This document shows positions 54,101-62,899 of a DNA stretch of 64,000 nt, piece after piece (within the stretch, counting starts at the first letter, position 1; each line of letters begins with the position of its first letter). Below the pieces are notes generated by a model that saw nothing but the letters and a program-made list of their open reading frames with translations, had not been told where the DNA came from and did not search any database. Source of the DNA: Branchiostoma lanceolatum (lineage: Eukaryota > Chordata > Leptocardii > Amphioxiformes > Branchiostomatidae); the NCBI RefSeq assembly GCF_035083965.1, contig NC_089722.1, forward strand, positions 43,152,697-43,216,696. The letters run 5' to 3'. The position numbers were made by a program, and so were the translations under genes.

Positions 54101-57100
54101 CAGAGCTTCTAAAGTCCAAGCGGTTAAGGCTTGCCTTCAACCAAAGGTATATTGTAGTTCTATTGTTTCCTTCCTTCTTAGTGGGTATGTACTGATAGGC
54201 TGAAATATCTGATGCTATTCTGATACAACTTCGAAATTTTGGGACTATTTAATATTCATGAATGGAAAATGTGCATGCAGTATGTAGCCAATAACAAGCT
54301 TCATTAAATTGATATTTGATGTGATATATCTAGCAGGATTTCAAGGATACAATATAAACCTACTTGATGGCTGAATTATGTATATTTTCAAACCTTTTTT
54401 ACCATCATAACATTGGTAGCCATACATGTATGTTTTTCTGGTTATCTCCACTTAGGATTTTACAAATCCTGCAGCAGACGATTGGTGTTATTTGAACACC
54501 ACCATGCAGTGTCTCATTGCCAGCGGGTTTGGGGAGCACCTGACTGACCAAAACTACCCAAATGACAACTTCATGCTGTGGCTGGGAAACTTCATCAGGT
54601 CCCATAGCCAGCTTGTCCAGCATGAAGTTGTCCACACGACAGAGTTGATTGGTAACATTAGAAGCCAATTAAGCTCACTACACGGTACAAGACAGCATGA
54701 TGCTGCCGAGTTCATTGCACTTTTGATGGAAAGGATGGACGGGTAATTGCTTGAACCAGTTATATTTTTGCACTTCAGTTTCACAAAAGCCATTTAAGGA
54801 CACATCAATTCATTTCCTTGGTTCTCAGACATTTTTAAGGTGAAATACAGGCATCCTCAAATGAGCTAGAGGACAGGGATCAAAACTTCAATCTGACTGT
54901 GCATGTATTCATAGGATAAATGCCAAGGAATAAATCCTGTTTTCATATTTTGTTTTTCATTCTGTTTCCTAGTTAAGCATACTGGGAAGCTAGAGTAGGG
55001 AGATTTCTTCGTTTACAGAATTTTATCCATTGGGCAACATGACTGCATTGCAGTTTTACTGACTTGCTGAGGTCCTGTATCTTGCGTTGGTACCAAATTG
55101 CGTGCTGTATGTGACTGGTTGTATACATGTACCAATGTAAGCTATGACAGCCATATATCCAAGTCATTTTCCCATAAAGCCATTCTTGCATGTCATAGGA
55201 TCTTACCTTTCATTTTCATCCCTTCATGAGCTTGGTAAGCAGTCAATATGCAGCCATCTTAATCTTAATTGCACCTCAGCTGCCTAAGTCTGTAACCATG
55301 TTATTCAAACTGAAGATAATTGATAAATGAGTTATCTACATGTATTTGCTACAGAGCTTGGACAGTTGAATATTCTGTGGAGACAACCTGCAACGATTGC
55401 ACTATGGTCAGCAAAATGAGGAAGAAGGGGCCCATTCATGTATCAACAAACATATGTGAGAACGCTGTGTTGGCCATTAGTGGGCTCCTGCATTTGCACT
55501 TGTTGTCAGACCGATGCATCTGGAGTGACCTACCTTGGTATGTACTGCTAGCTTTCAAACCATAAATTCTATGGTATCATGGTATTTGATATATTTTTTC
55601 AGCCATTGTAGGGGTTTGATCATGACCTAGTATTACTTAGCATTATAATCAGCTTTAACGTCATTATAATGTCTCTCAGAATGTGTTCCTAGAAGTCTTA
55701 ATGTCTTAAAAGAAAAACTCCAAACAGCTTTTTAAGTACCCAATATAATATTGAAATTAATGGAGGGTCTCCACAGGGAGTACCATTCCTGATACAGCAT
55801 TTACTCATGTTTCCAATATTAAAACAATTTGAGTATAAAGATTTAAGATTCAAATTTAAGCTGTTGTACTTAATGATTAAATACCATAAAGTTAAAAGCA
55901 GAAAGGGTGTCGTTGCTTCTACTGACATTATCATCTCTTCAGATATATATTTACAATGTCTGATATCAGGCAAAAGACAGGCAATTTTACTTGTACTGAA
56001 CAAGGACTTAACGTCATATGATATACAGTTAACAATCATGTCTTTTCAGTCAAACGGAGGGTCATGCGGGAAACCTATGCAAAGAAATGACATCACAAGG
56101 ATGTCTCCTAGTCGTTGTTCTTTTGAGATACGACATCACAACGCGTTCAAAAGACAGCCGTCCAGTGCATATTGAAGAACAACTGGAGATTAAGAGGCAA
56201 GACTACCGACTGGTGGCAATACTGGTGACATATTATTACTATCAATATTTGACAACAATGAGATAAAGATTTTGCTACTTTCCTTGGATGAGTCTTTGTG
56301 CTTTACCCAGTAAAATGCATTCCCATGTTTATCTAGTAAATGAAAAAGTACGTACTGAAACAATGAATGGGTGGGACTCTTTATACTTTTGTTTTCAAAA
56401 GTTTACTTCAAATACAAGACACTTGTATGTTCTGCTAATTTGAGGTTTAGCAAATTGTTTGAAAAATGTCAGATATTTTCTTGGTGTCTAAATTGCACCA
56501 GGCGTGCAAAAATGTTAAAATATGTGTTTGCTTGTCACGTTAATCCAAATCCCCATAGTCAGATGTCAGGGATGTATTGTTACGGTAGTAACACAGTATC
56601 ATTGATTTTATGTTTCCTGTTGACAGTGCCACATTGGAGAGCTCAACTCCGGCCACTACATCGCCTACACTTTTCGGAGTGGACAATGGTATATTTGTGA
56701 TGATAGGACAGTCGATAAATGTCGCAAGATCCAGAATGAAATCACTGCTACAAACTCCTATATTTTCTTCTACAAGAGATGTGGTGAGTGGTTTCTCATC
56801 AAACATATTGCAATTGTGTAAATGTTGCAACTTTTATTAGATCATTAATTTGAAGACGTTAGGTAACCTCTGAGTCAGTTGTTACTATTCAGCACAAGAG
56901 TACAAGAGTTTGCAGTACTCTGCACAAATGTTTATGATCCGCAATGAAACAATTCATAATGTTTTCAGGTTTATGAGCATTAGTGTCAGGCTACTTCAAT
57001 GTCTTTTATTGGTTGATACAATCATGTACATGTATATGTGATTGTTTGATATATCAATGTCGTTGTTGGATGTGTTTTTTTCAGACACCTCTCAGACACA

Positions 57101-60100
57101 TAACAAACAACCCAGTCCCAATATGCCAGAGGATGATTGTAACGCTTCCAGGTTTCAGGTACAAAGATGTGAAACACCCTTTGAACTCATAAGCACTTTC
57201 TGACAGTGACATTGATTTGTAAATTTAAGTATATATACCAGTCAGGGCTACTTGCAGAAAAAGAACAGTGTGTGGTCACAGAGGATATGAAATAAAACTT
57301 AGTGTTCAATACACTTAATGTTTCTTCATAAGGATTTCACTGAAATTGTGTGTTGTGCAGGAATGTTTTGAAATGTAGCAGTTTTCCACAGGGCATGGAA
57401 AGATTTTAAAGAAAGGAGTATATTCTATTAGAAAAAGCATGTTTGTGGAAGTTTGAACAATTACCCAAATGTTACAAAAAGTAACAAGATTACCCAAAGC
57501 TTTATATCTATGGCCAACTACTAACTATTCATTGTTTTTGATAATCACTACCTTTGTCTAGGAAAGTGCAGCTTCTGTTGCCCACCAGGTATCTGGTCCA
57601 CCACCTGGTCCACCACACAAGGGCCAGGTCCACACGTCCCATGGAACTCAGCACCAGAGACAGAACAGAGAGTCCCTGGTTAACCCCACTGCGCTAAAAA
57701 AGCTGCTCCCTGAACAGAAGATTATAGGGGCTAGCATGCCAGATGGAAAGGTCAAGTCTTTCATCCAAATGCCACGAAGGAGTAAGTTGCTTCCATCTAC
57801 AGTCTAACACTGAAGTGACAGTAATCTACATCTTAAGAAAACAAACAGTGAGAAGAAGCAAAGTGGTACCAAAACTTTCAATTTCTATTCTTTTGAAGGG
57901 TACATGTACTATGATATATATAATATTACAAGTAACTGATTATAAATTATCCTTCCATTTGGCACTTCATGAACAGTATCTTTTGTTTTGAAATAAATCA
58001 ACTAAGTAATTCAAATTGTCCACCTCAGCTGCAGTTGTCCCCACGCCGGCTGTCACCGCCGCAGTTGTCACCACGCCGGCTGTCACCGCTGCAGTTGTCA
58101 CCACGCCGGCTGTCACCGCTGCAGTTGTCCCCACGCCGGCTGTCACCGCTGCAGTTGTCCCCACGCCGGCTGTCACCGCTGCAGTTGTCACCACGCCGGC
58201 TGTCACCGCTGCAGTTGTCCCCACGCCGGCTGTCACCGCTGCAGTTGTCCCCACGCCGGCTGTCACCGCTGCAGTTGTCACCATGCCGGCTGTCACCGCT
58301 GCAGTTGTCCCCACGCCGGCTGTCACCGCTGCAGTTGTCCCCACGCCGGCTGTCACCGCTGCAGTTGTCCCCACGCCGGCTGTCACCGCTGCAGTTGTCA
58401 CCACGCCGGCTGTCACCGCTGCAGTTGTCCCCACGCCGGCTGTCACCGCTGCAGTTGTCACCACGCCGGCTGTCACCGCTGCAGTTGTCCCCACGCCGGC
58501 TGTCACCGCTGCAGTTGTCCCCACGCCGGCTGTCACCGCTGCAGTTGTCACCATGCCGGCTGTCACCGCTGCAGTTGTCCCCACGCCGGCTGTCACCGCT
58601 GCAGTTGTCCCCACGCCGGCTGTCACCGCTGCAGTTGTCCCCACGCCGGCTGTCACCGCTGCAGTTGTCACCACGCCGGCTGTCACCGCTGCAGTTGTCA
58701 CCATGCCGGCTGTCACCGCTGCAGTTGTCCCCACGCCGGCTGTCACCGCTGCAGTTGTCCCCACGCCGGCTGTCACCGCTGCAGTTGTCCCCACGCCGGC
58801 TGTCACCGCTGCAGTTGTCCCCACGCCGGCTGTCACCGCTGCAGTTGTCACCACGCCGGCTGTCACCGCTGCAGTTGTCACCATGCCGGCTGTCACCGCT
58901 GCAGTTGTCCCCACGCCGGCTGTCACCGCTGCAGTTGTCCCCACGCCGGCTGTCACCGCTGCAGTTGTCCCCACGCCGGCTGTCACCGCTGCAGTTGTCC
59001 CCACGCCGGCTGTCACCGCTGCAGTTGTCACCACGCCGGCTGTCACCGCTGCAGTTGTCACCATGCCGGCTGTCACCGCTGCAGTTGTACCCACGCCGGC
59101 TGTCACCGCTGCAGTTGTCACCATGCCGGCTGTCACCGCTGCAGTTGTCACCACGCCGGCTGTCACCGCTGCAGTTGTCACCACGCCGGCTGTCACCGAT
59201 GCAGTCATCACCATCTCTTCTGACTCTGAGTCAAATGAGGTTTGCAAGTTTTATGATATATTCATATTTATTTTGTGATATAAACACTATCGACAGTAAA
59301 GTTGGTTTCTTGTATCTAAAAGGAAACATACATGGATCAAGACATCCCGGCTGGCATGACTGTAGCTGCATCCCACTACGCTATCTCTACATGTACTAGT
59401 GCAACCTTCACCATGCCAGTAGATGCTCAGAACATCTTCACTGACTCGGATGAGGTTGGCAATTTTTTTTCCATACAGGATAATTACAGGTGACTAGCAA
59501 CCCTCAGATACTGACAGGTTTGTTTGTTGTCTTTCATAAAGGGGAAATACATGGAAAAAGACATTGTAGCAGAAGGCTACAACTTGCAGATCACTCTGAC
59601 AGACATTGGTACCTTGAAAGAAAGACATTGGCTAAATGACAATGTAAGTACCAAGTCTTATTGCTGGACACTTGCTTTATCAGCTACATTTGTGAATCTA
59701 GAAATTATGCTAGGCATAGGTCACTGTAAATGTGCACAATAAAGGTTGTAATTGTACCTAATTTTGATTCATTATCTATGTTTGCAGATTATGAATTTCT
59801 ACATGAACATGATCATGGACAGAAGCAAGCTGCCGGTGAGTCCATGATGACCAAAATCACACAGTAGACGTATACACTTGAATTGTGTGCCCGTTGTCAC
59901 AATGCACTTATAACCTTTGATTTTGATTTGACATATCGTATTCCAGATAATAAAACATTTCCCTTGAGTATTAATTATATGTGATGTCAATGGTTACGTT
60001 CCAGTTTAGCTGATGTTTCTGATTTCACAGGGCAAACTGAAGGTGCATGCGTTCAACTCATTCTTCTACACCAGGCTGGAAAAGAAGGGCCCTTCTGCAG

Positions 60101-62268
60101 TCATGCACTGGACAGGGTTTGATGAGCTGTCAGATATAGACCTGTTCTTGTTTCCAATTCACCTGGGGATGCACTGGTGCATGGCAGTAAGTTCTTGGAC
60201 TAGTACCAGTGGTTGTTTTAGTAGCAAGTATCATCAATGAACTGTACTTTGCTGCGTTTGTCTTTTAAGTACACCACTAAAACTAAAATTCAGTTCCTGA
60301 TTAAAGGCAGCCATCACAAGAAGTATTCTTCAATGAACAAAAATGACGAATACTAAGAAAACAATTCTGTTGACAATAAACATAGAATGTTTTTCATTAT
60401 TAAACATAATCAGAAAACCTTGTACAGTATTTTGGTGTTATACTGACTCATGGCATAAGCACTTAAACATGTTAAAAGCTTAATTCTCAAGAATTGTGTG
60501 ATGTGTGATGAAACAGTAATTAAACACTGTATCAGGAAGTGAAAATAATGTTCAGTAACTCCTTTTGTATAATCAGGTTGTGGATTTTAGAAGCAAGTCC
60601 ATTAGGTACTATGACTCCCTGGGTGGAAGAAACGACAGCTGCATTGAAAACATTCGGTGAGTATTCTGTCAGTGACTGTTTTTCCTTTAATCCCAGTACT
60701 TTCATGCCAAACTATGTATTAGATGATTGTGATTACCAGTAAATCTTGAACCACACATGAACTTTAATTAAGAAAGTATGGAGTTATTTTCAAGTGACAT
60801 TTTAAGTGATTGAAGTAATGAACTCACCTAATTGACCTACAAAAGTGTTAGATTGATAAACAAGATTGAGCAGAGCTGATGGGCATATCAAGCAATTTTA
60901 ACTTTTTTATAATTTTGGTGTCACTTTATTTCTAGGAAGTACCTACAAGCATTGGAGAAAGATGATCAATATCAGGCACTACACAGAGCTGCAACTGAAG
61001 GGCATTTTTATAATTACCTTTTTTATGATTTTGGTGTAACTTTATTTCTAGGAAGTACCTACAAGCATTACAAGCAGACGAACGATACCGGGCATTAACC
61101 AAAGATACCAGTGACGTCGTTGTGTCCGACTGGACAGCAGACTATCCCCAGGTAAGAGTTGATTTGCTTGCACTTCAAGCAGAATGTAAAGGCACCATTT
61201 CTGTTTCTCCACAGCCATAGGAACTGTTTAAGAGCAAAAGAAAATGGGAAACTAATGTGTGTAACCATATAAGAATAGGATTCTTTTTTTCTGGATTTCA
61301 TGTGCAAAGCAGTTGGCAGAATTTGTAAGAGTTTGTCAAAATAAGATTTGACAAATGTCTTTCACCTTTTAAGAATATGTTGAATGTTATAAATGAATAA
61401 TAAAAGACATAATCAATGTACATAGCTATGCTAACAGTAGTAACATACTGTGACACTGTGTCTTGCTGCAATGTTTAAAAAAATATTTGTTGTCACCCCT
61501 TTAGAACACACCAAGGCAGGTAAATGGCTATGACTGCGGTGTATTCGCCTGCCAATGTGCAGAATTTGCAAGCAGAGATGCCGAGATGACATTCAAACAG
61601 GTACCTGCCAACCATATTGTTTTAATATTTTGTACTAAAAGCTTTTGTACACCATACATGTTAAAAGCTTCACTGTATGGGATTATGGCCTAGAAAATGC
61701 ACAGATTTAAAAAAAATAACAAATGTAAGGTGCAAACTGCAACTAACTCTTTTATTGTTTTAAGAAAAAGAATCATGTACGTGACAGCCTAAAAAATTCA
61801 GTTAACGCAGCAAGTTTACAATCACTCATTCAAAAGTTTTACATCAAACCTGATTCCATTTAAACCAGTTTACCACCACCCTGAAAAGATACCTCCAAAA
61901 CAGATCACCAACCACATGTCCCCCCGTTCATTAGATACACAGTTGTATTTTCAGACTGAGAATACAGAAAGTATACAAAGGGTGCTGCTCCAGTAGTATA
62001 GATATCTCTCAAACACACTGTATTTAAATGTGACAGATTTATGTAATATAATGGATTAATGTTCATTAAGGTTAAAAGGAGGATCAGGAAGTAAACAAAT
62101 TATACAATTATATGTTCTCTTTTACACACACAAACACAGGCAGACGTGCAGTGCATCAGAAAACAAATGGAGGATGAAATACGACAAGGCCGGCTGGAAA
62201 ATCAGGGCAGCTTCTACATCAGGCCAGATACTGACCTGACTGAGTGTGCATTTGTTGACATAAAATAG
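33132..62268 (+). CDS. Giant SWIM/transposase-like protein with two USP domains and a ULP1 protease, 36 exons
   Basis: Coding exons: 33132-33139, 33348-33532, 42694-44802, 45037-45176, 45423-45624, 45994-46095, 46980-47185, 47843-47984, 48214-48897, 49239-49291, 49463-49579, 49750-49866, 50037-50126, 50630-50701, 51197-51468, 52049-52234, 52507-52675, 53054-53204, 53312-53406, 53834-53887, 54075-54146, 54456-54742, 55355-55537, 56050-56224, 56627-56783, 57085-57158, 57562-57781, 58029-59239, 59323-59454, 59542-59643, 59788-59835, 60031-60186, 60577-60656, 61052-61151, 61505-61600, 62140-62268. Every join is GT-AG and in phase with no stop, giving about 2791 aa; AATAAA follows at 62745. Predicted role: nuclear, DNA-binding, with ubiquitin- and SUMO-cleaving activities. 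Exons 1-2 are the least certain (tiny first exon, 9.2-kb intron). The alternative is several adjacent genes, but no internal start, stop or poly(A) signal breaks the chain. Modules are described separately. Confidence 0.75.
33348..33532 (+). CDS. Exon 2 of the giant gene: cysteine/histidine zinc-binding segment
   Basis: Flanked by tttccag and GTATGT. It encodes CPLCPVTTFKPADSQ followed by LLRHVTSHIKRAVPCRG, a C2H2-like finger (C-x2-C...H-x3-H). It ends in phase 1 with G and joins exon 3 (42694) as G/GG, reading PCRGKLVCVCFNPC. This runs directly into a second finger, HYHCPICRSTV...FVSHLETH. The in-phase join and the continuity of two fingers are the reasons for linking it across the long intron. 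ATG-GAC-AG at 33132-33139 supplies the start. Confidence 0.55.
34185..34830. repeat. Degenerate ~160-205-bp tandem repeat
   Basis: Four diverged copies start near 34190, 34395, 34558 and 34752. Each opens with 'gcccctcaaaatg'-like sequence and contains 'aagattt...aaattttccc' blocks. Frames crossing it show no protein motif. Confidence 0.6.
35925..36510 (-). mobile_element. Non-LTR retrotransposon 3' end (reverse-transcriptase C-terminus)
   Basis: A 136-codon minus-strand frame (36072-36482) reads KAITQLRIGSHRLNIETGRY, then C-P-F-C-P and an EDEFHFIMECSKY segment. This is the CxxC...H...C zinc-knuckle region typical of the C-terminal end of many LINE ORF2 proteins. A 3' UTR of about 145 bp follows, ending near AATAAATTTCTTC (minus strand). 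The rest of the element is missing, as expected for 5' truncation. Confidence 0.8.
38620..39560. repeat. ~125-bp tandem array with octamer motifs
   Basis: About seven copies of a unit containing 'gatgtcatctttgagatgta', 'ggtacctttaggaaagg', 'acacctggcc', 'ttatgctaatgaggacct' and 'atttgcataatttatgca'. Each copy carries one or two ATTTGCAT/ATGCTAAT octamer-like sites. No coding potential. Confidence 0.85.
40960..42080 (-). mobile_element. 5'-truncated LINE (reverse transcriptase C-terminal part), frameshifted
   Basis: On the minus strand, 42075 to 41781 reads ...NPTKCKSMLVAS... and VDTFKYLGVVIDNALLWNDH. 41770 to 41348 continues in another frame with LPHIQYCSSVWDQGGKG, LQKLQNRAGRVVLG and RAKAVLMYKALNDL, and 41553-41320 ends the ORF. 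These are the classic motifs downstream of the reverse-transcriptase catalytic core in LINE ORF2. The frame break near 41775, the truncation at about 42080 and a shift near 41470 mark it as dead. Confidence 0.9.
42694..44802 (+). CDS. Exon 3 of the giant gene: zinc fingers, 12-aa repeats, SWIM finger
   Basis: A 703-residue exon. A C2H2 finger (HYHCPICRSTVERKHLF...HLETH, about residues 86-109) is followed by 27 units of a 12-residue repeat (about 120-445). Then come a second finger CEICDKTMLKKNLSRHIREVH-like segment (about 466-490), and a region ending in a SWIM zinc finger, CRCCKLRITCVHKG (CxC...CxH, about 650-665). SWIM fingers are DNA/protein-binding modules found in MULE and Zisupton-type transposases. 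After it follows EDTCPICTENPRLH, another Cys-rich knuckle. The exon ends at GTGACCACAG/GTAGGT in phase 1. Confidence 0.88.
42859..43842 (+). repeat. 36-bp coding minisatellite (27 units)
   Basis: Twenty-six near-identical units plus a diverged first one encode RGSTDDPPGTSE with G/D, S/D and TS/MG variants. The order of variants repeats in blocks, showing unequal exchange of multi-unit segments. The array has no stop in any of several frames on both strands, so antisense frames of 344-451 codons exist and are artefacts. Confidence 0.95.
45037..49291 (+). CDS. Exons 4-10 of the giant gene: KDZ-transposase/HMGXB3-like core with SAP-like segment
   Basis: In order: a zinc knuckle (RRCPQCNQTFRYQEYEDG), a helix-rich block, CVRCGHHPPILIMDLDRK, an EIDPTAFWDRVESE segment, VEPSFDFWAPWLGPKTRG, a SAP-like helix pair (IKALCKKCKVSSDGSKVDCI, exon 8), and the large exon 9 opening GLLVATCPHKVIYAVKFVL, RGESPRDFVDLLLS. 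It resembles, from memory, the region shared by HMGXB3-like proteins and KDZ (Kyakuja/Dileera/Zisupton) transposases, an RNase H-fold family accompanied by SWIM, SAP and ULP1 domains. Candidate acidic residues are Asp in LIMDLDRK and Asp in TIADMPQI; the catalytic set was not verified. Exon 8 has two in-frame acceptors 6 bp apart (47843 or 47849). Confidence 0.7.
49292..50126 (+). repeat. 287-bp tandem triplication of an exon and its intron (exons 11-13)
   Basis: Exon plus intron units repeat with an exact 287-bp period. Acceptors end at 49462, 49749 and 50036. Exons 11 and 12 (117 bp) encode VSVQRKYHLRLGPETSTPDS...AELDNDPE. Exon 13 (90 bp) has diverged at its end (MLKRPKAFLKQ). Introns differ at only a few sites, so the duplication is recent. 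All three exons are phase 0-0, so any number of copies keeps the reading frame. Confidence 0.95.
51197..53204 (+). CDS. Exons 15-18 of the giant gene: ubiquitin-specific protease domain 1
   Basis: USP (peptidase C19) fold. The Cys box reads GLTNPGDNRCYVNAAIQCL (Cys about 1419, one residue longer than the usual NxGNTC spacing). A TELIGKIRGAF segment and HDCLDFIQRLLDRMEG correspond to the QxDAxEFxxxLL helix. A single CxxC pair (KCNDCG) takes the place of the zinc ribbon. The His box reads GPPGHYIAKTL, then WHTCDDSRV with the third catalytic residue. The domain is short (about 260 residues) but keeps all catalytic positions, so deubiquitinating activity is plausible. The first exon is taken from 51197 by analogy with the second copy. 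An earlier in-frame acceptor (ttgccttag, about 51140) is also possible. Confidence 0.85.
54456..56783 (+). CDS. Exons 22-25 of the giant gene: ubiquitin-specific protease domain 2
   Basis: Tandem paralogue of domain 1 with four exons of the same phases (2, 2, 0, 1). The Cys box reads NPAADDWCYLNTTMQCL (Cys retained, but the Asn that normally helps form the oxyanion hole is Asp). The QHDAAEFIALLMERMDG helix matches the family better than domain 1. One CxxC pair (TCNDCT). The His box reads NSGHYIAYTF, followed by WYICDDRTV. It is probably catalytic or a ubiquitin-binding pseudo-enzyme; the altered oxyanion position leaves that open. Exons 19-21 and 26-27 are linkers rich in Ser, Gln and Pro. 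Confidence 0.85.
57562..59454 (+). CDS. Exons 27-29 of the giant gene: low-complexity stalk with SUMO-interacting-motif-like end
   Basis: Exon 27 encodes a Pro/His/Gln-rich stretch. Exon 28 (1211 bp) is almost wholly a 10-aa repeat (AAVVPTPAVT) and ends AVITISSDSESNE. There the hydrophobic V-I-T-I run next to SSDSES matches the general form of a SUMO-interacting motif. Exon 29 ends in another acidic run (FTDSDE). The stalk probably spaces the ubiquitin-protease block from the SUMO-protease block. Confidence 0.75.
58029..59206 (+). repeat. 30-bp coding minisatellite (about 39 units)
   Basis: About 39 units of 30 bp with C/A and C/T variants (GTCCCC/GTCACC, ACG/ATG). The unit is open in several frames on both strands (420, 476 and 426 codons). 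Only the frame continuing in phase from exon 27 and into exon 29 (AAVVPTPAVT) is taken as coding. Confidence 0.97.
59542..62268 (+). CDS. Exons 30-36 of the giant gene: ULP1/SENP-type SUMO protease domain
   Basis: Peptidase C48 fold of about 235 residues at the C-terminus. RHWLNDNIMNFYMNMI is the family's 'LND...NFY' entry motif. It is followed by FFYTRLEKKG, catalytic His in GMHWCMA, catalytic Asp in VVDFRSKSIRYYDSLGG, Gln in PRQVNGYDCG and Cys in YDCGVFACQCAEF. All four catalytic positions are present. ULP1 enzymes process and remove SUMO (some act on NEDD8 or ubiquitin). Introns at 59644, 59836, 60187, 60657, 61152 and 61601 are GT-AG and in phase. The gene ends at TAG 62266-62268. Confidence 0.93.
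60911..61011 (+). pseudogene. Partial duplicate of ULP1 exon 34
   Basis: The acceptor tract and exon start at 60936 (tttatttctag, then GAAGTACCTACAAGCATT) duplicate those of exon 34 at 61052. The frame stays open (RKYLQALEKDDQYQALHRAA) but no convincing donor follows before the second acceptor. It could be a dead exon fragment or, less likely, an alternative exon using a GTGTAA donor near 61034. Confidence 0.7.
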
Positions 62269-62890
62269 CCGTGCACATGGAAAATGATTAAGTTTTAGTA
62301 CATTGCTATATATGTATTGCTATATATGTATGCTTATTAGTATTGATATTAATTGTTATCAACTGTAACCATATTGAAACCAGGATAGAAAAAGTCATGT
62401 CCGAAACATAACAAGTTTATCTCTGCTTGTAGATGATAAGAGGATAATTCTATAGACTGAGCCAAGATGAACGATGTTTGTGTACTACGATGTTGGCAAA
62501 CTTATAGTGTTTCGTGTGTGTTTTCATAAAATACTTGGCATGCTAAACACATGACTTAAGCAAAAACCTAACATGTATGATGTAGCTTTTTTATGAAATA
62601 CTATCCCTTATTATCAAAAACTGTATCTTTTTCTAAGTGAAAGAAATTCAGCTTTGGACATGATGTTGTAGTAACCCATGACTGGATCAGAAATTCTAAA
62701 ATTGAATCTATAGAACCTTGAGCATTTGTTTTTACTTTAAGTGTAATAAAGCATATTTATTGCTAAACGACAACCCTGATTGATTATTGTAGTGCGTGTA
62801 AATGTACCGTACTTGGTTGAATGCCTAATGAAGAAATCGTCTCTATAATCTTAGTGAGTAAACATTGAAGAGTGCCCACAGAAAAAAAAA
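62269..62890 (+). other. 3' UTR and flank of the giant gene
   Basis: AT-rich non-coding sequence. AATAAA at 62745-62750 is followed by a likely cleavage region. Nothing else was recognised before the terminal satellite-like array. Confidence 0.6.
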
Positions 62891-62899
62891 ATTAGTAAT

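Noticed and set aside
55698..56175. Overlapping 113- and 122-codon ORFs
   Set aside because: Intronic to the giant gene; the + frame is not the one that joins exons 23 and 24, and the minus frame has no motif.
57967..59399. 426- and 476-codon frames over the 30-bp repeat
   Set aside because: Monotonous repeat translations with no flanking conserved sequence. The chosen frame joins exons 27 and 29 in phase.
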